In this document: positions 1 to 7,599 of the stretch, piece by piece | Layout: each line of letters starts with the position of its first letter | Numbering within the stretch: position 1 is the first letter of the stretch | Source: CAYVWB01 sp964455395 | Lineage (GTDB): Bacteria; Desulfobacterota; Desulfovibrionia; Desulfovibrionales; Desulfovibrionaceae | Length of the DNA: 34,943 nucleotides | NCBI GenBank assembly: GCA_964455395.1 | Contig: CAYVWB010000046.1 | Location: forward strand, 1-34,943 | Reading direction: 5' to 3' | Notes under the pieces: model-generated | What the model saw: the letters and a program-made list of their open reading frames with translations, nothing else | What the model was told of the DNA's origin: nothing | Database searches by the model: none | Made by a program: the position numbers and the translations under genes

Positions 1-386
1 ACGGCGCCGTCTTCGGCGTCCAGGCTGGTGCAGAAGGTGTCGGCTGCGCCGCCGAGCCGATGGGCCACGCCGGGCATGATGCGGCTCATGCGGGAATCCG
101 CGGGGGTGAGCACGAGCTCGGCGCCGCTGGCTTTGCAGAGGGCTTCGGCGGCGGCGGCGTCCGTGGCGTAGCGGGGGGCTTCCAGGGCGGCGTCCGTGGC
201 GGCGAGAACCGTGGCGGCGCCGCAGCCGGCCAGGGAGGCGGCGTCCACCGCGGTTCCGAAGAGAGCCACGTGGAGTTCGCAGCCCAGGGCTTCGGCGAGG
301 CGCTTGCCGGCGGTGATGGTCTCCAGGCCGGCTTTGACGGGGGCGCCGTGTGCGTCTGTGTACGCGAGGCAGCAGATGGCGTTCAT
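1..386 (-). CDS. etfA: Electron transfer flavoprotein alpha subunit, N-terminal part (runs off window)
   Basis: The reverse strand from an ATG at 386 encodes at least 128 residues beginning MNAICCLAYTDAHGAPVKAG and stays open to the window edge, so the FAD-binding C-terminal half is not visible. A clear GGAGG sits 5 bases before the ATG. The visible part looks like the N-terminal alpha/beta domain of EtfA/FixB, which packs against EtfB. The protein should carry electrons from acyl-CoA dehydrogenase to ETF-quinone oxidoreductase. It is the last visible gene of a four-gene minus-strand operon and starts 90 bases after the etfB stop codon. Identification rests on the N-terminal pattern plus the unmistakable ETF context. 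Confidence 0.8.
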   Translation of the reverse strand, partial: MNAICCLAYTDAHGAPVKAGLETITAGKRLAEALGCELHVALFGTAVDAASLAGCGAATVLAATDAALEAPRYATDAAAAEALCKASGAELVLTPADSRMSRIMPGVAHRLGGAADTFCTSLDAEDGA

Positions 387-476
387 GAATCCTCCGGGGT
401 CATTCGAAACGATGTGGGAAGGCGCGCGGGGCGCCGTGTCGTCATGCGTGCAGGAAGCGGAGTCCGCGCCGTGGCG

Positions 477-1280
477 TCAGCTTCGGATCCAGTCCACCAG
501 CTCGCGCGCGATCTCCTCGGCGGGGACGTCCTTCACCACGCGGGTTTCGCGGCGCTGCTCTGGTAGAGTGACGCTTTCCAGCACGGCGGCTGGACCATCG
601 AGCATGGCGGGCTGCGCTTTCTGGACGGCGGGCATGATGGTCCGCATGTTCTGCATGCCCATCTGGGGGTTGTTGGGCGGCTCCGGCAGGTTGCCTGTGG
701 CCCACCCGAACACGGCCGGCGGTCCCGCCAAGGTGGAGACGAGATAGCCGCCGCCTTCCACACGCTCGCGTACTTCCAGCCCCCCCTCGGTGGGGGTGAG
801 GACGTCCACGCCCTGGAACTGTTCGGTCACGCCGAGCATCTCGCCCACGAGCTGCATCACGGCGCCGGTCCCGCGGGAGGCGGATTGCCAGCCGCCGAAG
901 AGGAGCAAGCGATCCATGTCGAGTCCCTCGATGGCCTTGACGGCGTCGGCGAGGGCTGCGGCGGTCTGCACCGCGTCGGTGAAGCCGCCGCAGGGGCCGT
1001 CCACAGCAACGAGTTCGAAAGCGACTTTGGGCGCGATCTGCATCATCACCTGCTGCAACTTGGCCTTGGGTCCCAGGCTGACGAGAATGACGCGGGAATC
1101 CGGAGTCTTCCCTGCGAGATGCGCCGCCTCGAAGAGGGCGTGGCCAGCCCAGGGGTCCAGCACGGCGGGCAGCATCATTTCGTTCTTCAGGCCGTAGCCT
1201 TGGGGGGTCTGAAGGGGTTCGAGGGTCTGCAGCGGGTCCGGGACGATACTCCCGCAGACAACGATGTGGTATCCACTCAT
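477..1280 (-). CDS. etfB: Electron transfer flavoprotein beta subunit
   Basis: A 267-residue cytoplasmic protein of the EtfB/FixA family, close to the usual 250-270 residues. Family-like stretches are the N-terminal strand with VPDP (about residues 14-17) followed by KNEMMLPAVLDPWAGHALFEA, and a later RLLLFGGWQSASRGTGAV that corresponds to the beta-subunit core holding the AMP/FAD cofactor. The N-terminus departs from the textbook VKQVPDT motif, so this is a divergent ETF. The start at 1280 is preceded by AAGGAG. It lies 33 bases after the ETF-quinone oxidoreductase gene and is followed by etfA. Role: heterodimer with EtfA, one-electron carrier between the acyl-CoA dehydrogenase upstream and the membrane quinone reductase. 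Whether it could be a bifurcating ETF cannot be read from the beta subunit alone. Confidence 0.85.
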   Translation of the reverse strand: MSGYHIVVCGSIVPDPLQTLEPLQTPQGYGLKNEMMLPAVLDPWAGHALFEAAHLAGKTPDSRVILVSLGPKAKLQQVMMQIAPKVAFELVAVDGPCGGFTDAVQTAAALADAVKAIEGLDMDRLLLFGGWQSASRGTGAVMQLVGEMLGVTEQFQGVDVLTPTEGGLEVRERVEGGGYLVSTLAGPPAVFGWATGNLPEPPNNPQMGMQNMRTIMPAVQKAQPAMLDGPAAVLESVTLPEQRRETRVVKDVPAEEIARELVDWIRS

Positions 1281-1313
1281 GGCGATCTCTCCTTGGGCTT
1301 GGCGCGGTGGGGG

Positions 1314-3161
1314 CTAGTTTTCGGCGGAATGGAGTCCGCCGGCGCCGGCGCGGAAGTCGATGTTCGTGCGTTCCGGATCCGTGGGGTGCGCTTTGGAGCA
1401 GTTCCAGAGGCACGCCCCGCAGTGGACGCATTTTTCCCGATCGAAGAGGGGCGGCTGCGTCTCGTCCGGGTTGGTCATGATGGCTTGTCCGGAGCACGCC
1501 TCCACGCAGACGCGTTCGCGGCATCTGGCGCAGGTTTCGGTCCGGACGAAGGTGACATGGTCTTCGTAGCCGGGGGCGGCTTGGACTTTGCCGCCCATGA
1601 GCAAGGCGTCCTGGTGGGAGACGAGGAGTTGGCCGTCGTGGGGAATTTCAGGCCAGCCCACCCGGGTCATGAGCGCGTCATGCAGGGGGACGCCTTTGGC
1701 CGTGGCTTCCTGGCGCAAGCGTTCCACCTCGTCTGCGGGGATACGGCCGGCGAACCATTCCTCCAGGGTCTTGATGCGCTCGTGGGGTTTGCGGATGGCT
1801 GCGGGCCACGCGAGTCTGCCCTTGGCGAAGCCAGCCAAGGCCACGCCCAGCAAACCGGGCAGCACCCCTTGCTGGAAGCCGTCGCGGGCTTTGCGGGCGG
1901 TCTGCGCGCCCTCCTCCACCCAGCTGTCGCGGCGGCGCTGCACGTAGGCGGCGTCCAGATTCTCCTTGGTGAAGGGCTTGCCTTCCTTGTAGAGCTCGAG
2001 CACGGCGTCGGCGAGCATGGTCCCTGTGGCCCAGGCTTCGTCCACGCCGGAGTTGGTCAGTACGTTGGTGGAGCCGGAACCCTCGCCGATGCGCGCGTAG
2101 CCATCCCCGGCCAGGATGGGTTCGCCGCGCTTGCCCGACTCCTGGATGGACTTGGCGCCCCAGGAGCGCATGGTCCCCCCCTGCAGCCAGCGCCACAGGT
2201 AGGGATGCTGCATCCAGTGCTGGAGGTAGCGATAGCCCGTGCGAACGGGGGAGTCCAGCCAGCTGGGGATGAAGATGCCCAGGGAAGCGACATTGTCCGG
2301 ATAGACGTACAAAAAGCCGAAAATTTCTGGTTCGGGATATCCCAAGGTATGGATGACGGTCCCCGGTTCGAGCTCGCAGCCCGCCGGCAGCTCCACCACC
2401 ATCTTCATGCCCACGGCCCAGTCACGTTGATGATGGCCTTCGGGCATGCCGAGCGTCCGATCCAGCTGGCGCCCCACCGGCCCCACGGGGCCGTCTCCCA
2501 GCACGGTGAGATGCGCGTGGACGTCCATGCCGGGCATGTAGCCGGCCTCCGGCTCGCCGCTGCGGCTCACGCCTTGATCCGCAAGCCGCACTCCTTTGAC
2601 GGCGCCGCCCTCCACAAGCGGTTCAGCCACGGGGGACGCCGGCCAGACCTGCGCTAGGCCCGAGCCCATCACCTCGCCGCCCACCCACTGACAGAACTGC
2701 CCCATGGAGAGTACGAACCCCTCATGCTTGTTCAAAAATTCCGGCGTGAAGGGCAACTCCACGGCGTGGTGTTCCGGCCTGTTGGCCAGCGTGAGCCCTT
2801 TCTCGAAGAGCTTCACCCCTGTACCTTTGCGGCTGGCGCCGACGGGATCCAGCAGGTAGACGGTCTTCTCTTCGCTGACAGGGGCGGCCAAGGGGATCTG
2901 GCTCAGATCCAGGTCCGGAAAAGACGCCTTGATGGCGCGGCCGCGGGTGACCACGCCGGAGACGCCGAACGCGACGTCGTCTGCGCGCTCGTAACAGATG
3001 ATCTGCGGCGGCATGCCGGGCATGGCCTGGGATTCCGCCACAGGCTGACCGTGCTCATCCACGAGACCGCGGGTGAGGTGGGTGAGAAACCCGGCTGTGG
3101 CCGGGCCGAACCCCACACAGACAATATCCACATCCATGGATTGACGGGGCGTGTCGGACAT
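1314..3161 (-). CDS. ETF-quinone oxidoreductase (FixC/FixX-like fusion)
   Basis: A 615-residue flavoprotein. Residues 10-25 hold the FAD dinucleotide-binding GFGPATAG motif, and the middle part (GSGSTNVLTNSGVDEAW region) matches the second flavin-contact region of geranylgeranyl reductase/FixC-type proteins. The C-terminus carries a ferredoxin-like module: cysteines at about 544, 547, 552 and 556, and CVHCGACLWNC at about 578-588, followed by a tail resembling the FixX/ETF-QO end. Known ETF-QO enzymes take electrons from reduced ETF and pass them to membrane quinone; placement between the dehydrogenase and etfBA fits this exactly. The start at 3161 has AGGAGG six bases upstream. Eight cysteines are more than the single [4Fe-4S] cluster of classical ETF-QO requires (see findings). 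Confidence 0.87.
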   Translation of the reverse strand: MSDTPRQSMDVDIVCVGFGPATAGFLTHLTRGLVDEHGQPVAESQAMPGMPPQIICYERADDVAFGVSGVVTRGRAIKASFPDLDLSQIPLAAPVSEEKTVYLLDPVGASRKGTGVKLFEKGLTLANRPEHHAVELPFTPEFLNKHEGFVLSMGQFCQWVGGEVMGSGLAQVWPASPVAEPLVEGGAVKGVRLADQGVSRSGEPEAGYMPGMDVHAHLTVLGDGPVGPVGRQLDRTLGMPEGHHQRDWAVGMKMVVELPAGCELEPGTVIHTLGYPEPEIFGFLYVYPDNVASLGIFIPSWLDSPVRTGYRYLQHWMQHPYLWRWLQGGTMRSWGAKSIQESGKRGEPILAGDGYARIGEGSGSTNVLTNSGVDEAWATGTMLADAVLELYKEGKPFTKENLDAAYVQRRRDSWVEEGAQTARKARDGFQQGVLPGLLGVALAGFAKGRLAWPAAIRKPHERIKTLEEWFAGRIPADEVERLRQEATAKGVPLHDALMTRVGWPEIPHDGQLLVSHQDALLMGGKVQAAPGYEDHVTFVRTETCARCRERVCVEACSGQAIMTNPDETQPPLFDREKCVHCGACLWNCSKAHPTDPERTNIDFRAGAGGLHSAEN

Positions 3162-3353
3162 GATGCGCCTCCTGGGGCTTGATGATTCGAGGCGGCGGCC
3201 GCACTGGCCCGAAGGCTGACGACGCGTCCACCCTCTCCCGCGTGGCGAGGCGCGCCGCTTGCCCTTTCGCCTGGTGGAGCGCAGGACCGGCGGCGCTCCC
3301 GGGTGGCGCCTTTCCGGATACGTCGGTGCAGACAGTCGAATCGCGCCGCGGGT

Positions 3354-5462
3354 TCAGGGGTAGTCCAGCGCCTCGGGGATCATGACGTTCTGCAGATCCT
3401 GCGCGACACGGTCCTTGGCGAGGCGCGCGCCGGCCACGGCGGCGTCCACCTTGCTGCGCAACGCGTCGAACTCGGCGGCGCCGTCGAAGAGCCCCACGGC
3501 CGCTTCGGGGCCGCAGCATGCGCCGGCGCATTCGGGGTGCGTCAGATAGCCGTAGACGAGCTCCGCAGACACGCGGGCCGTCTCCCCGGCCACGCGCGCG
3601 GCTTGGATGCACGCCATGTCCGTGTAGCAACGCGCCAAGCCTTCCAGCCCCTCGGCCACCACGGGGTTCATGGGCCCTTTGGCCTCCAGTTCGCGGACGT
3701 CCTCCATGAGGCAGTAGACGCCGGTGAGCCAGGAAAGCGTGTCCGCCAGAGGGAAGGTGACGCCTTGGCGGCGCTGGTGGAAGAGCGGCTTGCCGTTGGC
3801 GTCCTTGGCTTGCTGCAGCTGATCCAGCGTCCAGGACCAGAGGCGGAACCCGGCGGCGAGGGCGCAATGCCCGCGACCGGGTCGAGCGGCGGCTTCACGC
3901 TCCAGGTCCTCGATCCAGCCTTTGATCTGCGCGCGCACCACGGGGGTGGTCATGGACACGGCGAGGTTGCGGCGCTGCACCACCTCGGGGCCTTCGTACG
4001 TGGCTTCCAGTTGCGCGTCCATCCACTTCTGGCCCAGGAAACCGGGGCAGTCCTCGGTGATGCCATAGCCGCCCATGAGGGAGACGGCTTCACGCATCAT
4101 GTTGCAGCCGGCGCCGGTGTTCCACAGCTTGCACGCAGGGATGAGCAGGTTGGAAAGGTAGCTGAGGTAGGCGTAACGCACCAGCGTATCCGCTTCCAGT
4201 TCAGCCACGCGGGCGGCTTCTTCCGGGGTGCGGATGTCTTCGGGCTTGGCGCGCAGGCCGGCAAGCTCCACGGCGTCGGCTTCCTTGGGCTTGAGCGCTT
4301 TGAGCTGCGCCCGCGGTCCTGTGACGCCTGCGTCCGCAAAATGCTGATCCTTCGCCTTCTCGATGGGATCGAACTCGTCGGCGCAGCGGGCGGCAGCCAT
4401 GCCCAGGGAGGCCATGGCCTCGCCGGTGGACCAGATATCCGCAAGACGGTGGTTGGAGTCCTCGTTCTGCTGCAGACCCAGATCGAACCGCGGGACGCCG
4501 GGCTTGGATTCGCCGCCGCGGAAGCGGCCCCGCTGGTAGCGGATGACGGGCTCCACGGCGGAGAGCAGCTTGGCTGCGGACATGACGCCCACAGGGATGC
4601 GCGTACGGTGGAAGACCGCGCCGATGATCTCCGCATGGGAGTAGTTGGGGACGATGACGCCATCCTTCACCGTGTACCCGCCGATGATGCGGGAGGCCGG
4701 AATCTCCAGGGAGAAGACGGGGTCGCTGGTGGCGGAGAGCTGGTGCACCATCTTCATGGTGGGCGCGCCGGGATCGTAGACGCCGGGGTCGTCCTTCTCC
4801 AGAATGACCATGCAGGAGGTCTTGATGCGCTCGTCTCCGGAGCAGACAGCCGCCGTGACGAAATCCGCAAAAGGCATGTTGGTGATGAAGCGGCCGCGCT
4901 TCTCCACCTTCAGCATGGGCTCCTGGCCGTCATTCCATTCCTTGACGCTCAGACGGCCGGCGAGGACGCCGGTGTCCACCCCGACGAAGGGCAGCGGCTC
5001 GGTGAGGGCGAAGGCGCCGCGCCAGATGGTGCGGTCCTCGCCCGGTTGCGGCGGGGAGGAGAGGGACATGTAGCGTTCCTTCTGCTCCTCTGTGCCGCGC
5101 TCGTGGATTGGCGCGAGGGCGAGGTCCGAGGCGAGGCTGCACGTGGCGGCGCCGCCATCGACCCAGGCGAGTTCCAGAGCGACGAGGCTCAAGGCGAGGT
5201 TCTTGGGACCCGCAATGAACCCCCCGTGTTCCGGCTCCATGAAGAGCGCGGTGAGGCCGGCGGCGTCGAAGGCGTCCAGAAGCTGAGCTTTTTCGGGCGT
5301 CCAGTCGTGGGTGTTGCGGGCGCCGTCAGCCACCAGACGCGCAGCCACGGTGCGCGCCACGGTGCGCGCGGACTGTGTGGCCATCTGCAGATCGAAACGC
5401 TCAGCAAAGCGCCACATGATCTGCCGTACATCGTCGCCGGGCAGGGTGCGCAGGGTCTCCAT
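3354..5462 (-). CDS. Acyl-CoA dehydrogenase family protein with long C-terminal extension
   Basis: A 702-residue acyl-CoA dehydrogenase. Family signatures in order: an N-terminal helical region with FMEPEHGG, the flavin/substrate beta domain with AFALTEPLPFVGVDTG (about 150-165), and the C-terminal helical domain with MGGYGITEDCPG followed by ATYEGPEVVQ, whose Glu (about residue 490) is at the catalytic-base position. It oxidises an acyl-CoA and gives electrons to ETF. Common members are about 380-600 residues; this one has an insertion near 365-425 and about 190 extra helical residues after the catalytic motif, so the substrate is unknown. I chose the ATG at 5462 (AAGGA eight bases upstream) over an upstream GTG at 5510 that has no ribosome-binding site. 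First gene of the operon; 192 bases separate it from the next gene. Confidence 0.85.
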   Translation of the reverse strand: METLRTLPGDDVRQIMWRFAERFDLQMATQSARTVARTVAARLVADGARNTHDWTPEKAQLLDAFDAAGLTALFMEPEHGGFIAGPKNLALSLVALELAWVDGGAATCSLASDLALAPIHERGTEEQKERYMSLSSPPQPGEDRTIWRGAFALTEPLPFVGVDTGVLAGRLSVKEWNDGQEPMLKVEKRGRFITNMPFADFVTAAVCSGDERIKTSCMVILEKDDPGVYDPGAPTMKMVHQLSATSDPVFSLEIPASRIIGGYTVKDGVIVPNYSHAEIIGAVFHRTRIPVGVMSAAKLLSAVEPVIRYQRGRFRGGESKPGVPRFDLGLQQNEDSNHRLADIWSTGEAMASLGMAAARCADEFDPIEKAKDQHFADAGVTGPRAQLKALKPKEADAVELAGLRAKPEDIRTPEEAARVAELEADTLVRYAYLSYLSNLLIPACKLWNTGAGCNMMREAVSLMGGYGITEDCPGFLGQKWMDAQLEATYEGPEVVQRRNLAVSMTTPVVRAQIKGWIEDLEREAAARPGRGHCALAAGFRLWSWTLDQLQQAKDANGKPLFHQRRQGVTFPLADTLSWLTGVYCLMEDVRELEAKGPMNPVVAEGLEGLARCYTDMACIQAARVAGETARVSAELVYGYLTHPECAGACCGPEAAVGLFDGAAEFDALRSKVDAAVAGARLAKDRVAQDLQNVMIPEALDYP

Positions 5463-5500
5463 GTATGCTATCCTTACGTATATCGAGTGGTTATAGGAAC

Positions 5501-5510
5501 GTGACGTCAC
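5501..5510. promoter_or_regulatory. Perfect 10-bp palindrome GTGACGTCAC in the operon leader
   Basis: GTGACGTCAC reads the same on both strands and lies 39 bases upstream of the acyl-CoA dehydrogenase ATG. It sits downstream of a candidate promoter (5546-5574) and just upstream of a second -10-like hexamer (minus-strand TATAAC, 5490-5495). This is a suitable place for a repressor operator. The binding protein is unknown; function is inference. Confidence 0.4.
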
Positions 5511-5545
5511 TGAAGGAGAAGGGTGCGGCTCTCGGCAGGCGCCTC

Positions 5546-5574
5546 CTCATAATGGAATCCCCTTCACTAGTCAA
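5546..5574 (-). promoter_or_regulatory. Candidate sigma-70 promoter for the acyl-CoA dehydrogenase/ETF operon
   Basis: On the minus strand TTGACT (5569-5574) is followed after 17 bases by TATGAG (5546-5551). The match is good at -35 and moderate at -10. It would give a leader of about 75 bases that contains the GTGACGTCAC palindrome. Prediction only. Confidence 0.4.
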
Positions 5575-5639
5575 ACAACGCCACGGAGTCAAACCCGGGC
5601 TCGCTTGCCTTGCAACGCCAGCAGACGTACCGTGATCGC

Positions 5640-6509
5640 ATGGACCATGAAGGCTTCATCATCCGTCCCCCCAGCGAAGGCGACTCCATCCTCCTCCAGG
5701 TCACCCTGGGCTGCTCCCACGGCGCATGCGCCTTCTGCGGCGCCTACCGCGGCAAACCCTTCGCCCTGAAGGACGAAGCACAGGTGATGGCTGACATCAT
5801 CTGGGCCGCGCGGCACATGCCCGCCTGCCGGCGGCTTTTCCTGATGGACGGCGACGCCTTGGCTGCGCCCACCCCCCGGCTTCAGCGCATCCTTCACGCC
5901 GTCCGGGAACACCTGCCGCAGGTGCGGCGCATCAGCGCTTACGCTTCCGCCCGCGCCCTCCTCCGCAAACATCCGGAGGAGCTCTCCGTCTTGCGCACAC
6001 TGGGGCTGACCCGGCTGTACATGGGCCTGGAGTCCGGCGACGACACCATCCTCAAACGCATGAACAAAGGCGCAACTGTTCAGAACCACCTGGACGCCGC
6101 CGCCAAGGCCCACGCCGCCGACATGAACCTGAACGTGACGGTGCTGCTTGGGCTGGCCGGCCCGGCAGGCTCGCTCGCGCACGCTCGCGCCACGGCTGCA
6201 GCACTTTCCGCCATGGCGCCGGCGCAGATCGCTGCGTTGTCGCTCATGCTTGTCCCGGGGACGCCGCTTGCAGCCGAAGCGCAAGCCAGCCGCTTCACCG
6301 AATGCGACGCCGGGACGCTGCTGCGGGAACTCGCCACGCTGGTGCAGGGTCTGGAGCTGCCGCGCGGCCTCTTTCTGGCGAACCACGCTTCCAACCACCT
6401 GCCACTGAAGGCGCGGCTGCCCAAAGGGAAGGCGTCTCTGCTGCGGCGCATCGACGGCGCCATCCGCGGGGAAACCGCCTTGCGCGAAGAAAACATGCGA
6501 CGACTGTAG
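5640..6509 (+). CDS. Radical SAM protein (Elp3/MiaB/NifB-like core)
   Basis: A 289-residue protein from the ATG at 5640; a TTG at 5610 would add ten residues. Neither start has a strong ribosome-binding site. Near residue 25 is GCSHGACAFCGAYRG, a C-x4-C-x2-C cluster motif typical of a subgroup of short radical SAM proteins with the GCSHxxCxFC signature; it should bind the [4Fe-4S] cluster that cleaves S-adenosylmethionine. Further along, LYMGLESGDDTILKRMNKG is the SAM-contact region of Elp3/MiaB/NifB-type radical SAM domains. There is no extra TRAM or B12 domain. Substrate is unknown. It stands alone between the ETF operon (divergent) and purC (convergent), and a terminator follows. Confidence 0.85.
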   Translation: MDHEGFIIRPPSEGDSILLQVTLGCSHGACAFCGAYRGKPFALKDEAQVMADIIWAARHMPACRRLFLMDGDALAAPTPRLQRILHAVREHLPQVRRISAYASARALLRKHPEELSVLRTLGLTRLYMGLESGDDTILKRMNKGATVQNHLDAAAKAHAADMNLNVTVLLGLAGPAGSLAHARATAAALSAMAPAQIAALSLMLVPGTPLAAEAQASRFTECDAGTLLRELATLVQGLELPRGLFLANHASNHLPLKARLPKGKASLLRRIDGAIRGETALREENMRRL

Positions 6510-6624
6510 CACGAACGGACTCTTCATAAGGCCCTGCTTTCATGAACAAATCACCCATTTACACCCATGGGGGCACAAGGGGAATTCAAGCAATCGCGTC
6601 GGTCCCAAGCGCCAAGCGTCAGCG

Positions 6625-6659
6625 AAACGCCCGGACCAGCGCACGATCCGAGCGTTTTT
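6625..6659 (+). terminator. Rho-independent terminator after the radical SAM gene
   Basis: AAACGC-C-CGGA pairs with TCCG-A-GCGTTT across an 11-base loop: ten pairs interrupted by one C/A mismatch, ending in TTTTT. The T run is on the plus strand, so it serves the upstream radical SAM gene; it also lies just beyond the convergent purC stop codon. Confidence 0.55.
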
Positions 6660-6678
6660 GCGTACACACGCAGCCCCG

Positions 6679-7578
6679 CTACACCTTCAGCGACGATCCC
6701 GTCAGGCGCTCGTAAGCGTCGAGGTACCGGTCGCGCGTCTGCGCCACGATCTCGTCCGGCAGGGGCGGCGGCGGCGGCTCCTTGTTCCAGTCCAGGGAAG
6801 CGAGGTAGTCGCGGAGGTACTGCTTGTCGAAGGAGGGCTGAGACTTGCCGGCTTCGAAGCCGTCCATGGGCCAGAAGCGCGAGGAGTCCGGGGTGAGGAC
6901 CTCGTCGATGAGGATGAGCTGGCCGTCCGGGAGCTGGCCGAACTCGAACTTGGTGTCGGCGATGATGAGGCCGCGGGACTCGGCGAAGTCGCGGCCTTGT
7001 GTGAAGAGCGCCAGGGAGAGCCGCTCGGCCTCCTCCACCAGGGGCGCGCCCGCCAGGACGACTGCTTCGTCCCGGGTGATGTTCTCATCGTGCTGGCCGA
7101 TTTCGGCTTTGGTGGAGGGGGTGAAGAGGGGCGCCGACAGCTTTTCCGATTCGCGCAGCCCCGGCGGCAGGGTGACCCCGCAGACGGCGCCGGTGCGCTG
7201 GTAGTCCTTCCAGCCGGAGCCGGTGATGTGCCCGCGCACCACGCACTCGATGGGCAGGGGCGCGGTCTTGCGGACGATGACGCTCCGGCCTTCGAGTTGG
7301 CTGCGGCGCGTCGCCAGCGGCTGAGGAAATTGCGCGACGTCCGTCTCCAGCAGATGGTTGGGGACGAGTCCGGCGAAGCGCTCCATCCAGAAAATGGTGA
7401 TCTGGTTGAGCACCACCCCCTTGAGCGGGATGGGCTCTTGCATCACCACATCGAAGGCGGACATCCTGTCCGTGGTGACGATGAGCAGCCGTTCGTCGTC
7501 CAGGGCGTAGATGTCGCGGACCTTGCCTCTGGCGAGGAGTGGGTATTCGGGGATCTCCGTGTGGGTGACGACCTCCAC
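6679..7578 (-). CDS. purC: Phosphoribosylaminoimidazole-succinocarboxamide synthase (SAICAR synthetase)
   Basis: A 299-residue cytoplasmic enzyme of purine biosynthesis that joins aspartate to CAIR using ATP. Diagnostic stretches are ARGKVRDIYALDDERLLIV near the N-terminus (ATP-binding loop), VRGHITGSGWKDYQRTG in the middle, and LIDEVLTPDSSRFWP near residue 230 (a PurC signature). Length fits the longer bacterial/yeast-type PurC of about 290-310 residues. It begins 21 bases after the hisD stop codon, so the two genes are almost certainly co-transcribed from the hisD promoter. No unusual residues were seen. Confidence 0.97.
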   Translation of the reverse strand: MEVVTHTEIPEYPLLARGKVRDIYALDDERLLIVTTDRMSAFDVVMQEPIPLKGVVLNQITIFWMERFAGLVPNHLLETDVAQFPQPLATRRSQLEGRSVIVRKTAPLPIECVVRGHITGSGWKDYQRTGAVCGVTLPPGLRESEKLSAPLFTPSTKAEIGQHDENITRDEAVVLAGAPLVEEAERLSLALFTQGRDFAESRGLIIADTKFEFGQLPDGQLILIDEVLTPDSSRFWPMDGFEAGKSQPSFDKQYLRDYLASLDWNKEPPPPPLPDEIVAQTRDRYLDAYERLTGSSLKV

Positions 7579-7599
7579 GAGGCGCTCCTGTGCTGTGGG

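Noticed and set aside
885..2657. 590-residue plus-strand frame opposite etfB and the ETF-QO gene
   Set aside because: It is the antisense frame of two clearly identified genes; Gly/His/Ala-rich shadow composition. The same applies to long plus-strand frames at 3303-5504 and 8964-10709.
5501..5510. CREB-type TGACGTCA site
   Set aside because: The core equals a eukaryotic CRE, but this is bacterial DNA; only the palindrome itself is meaningful.
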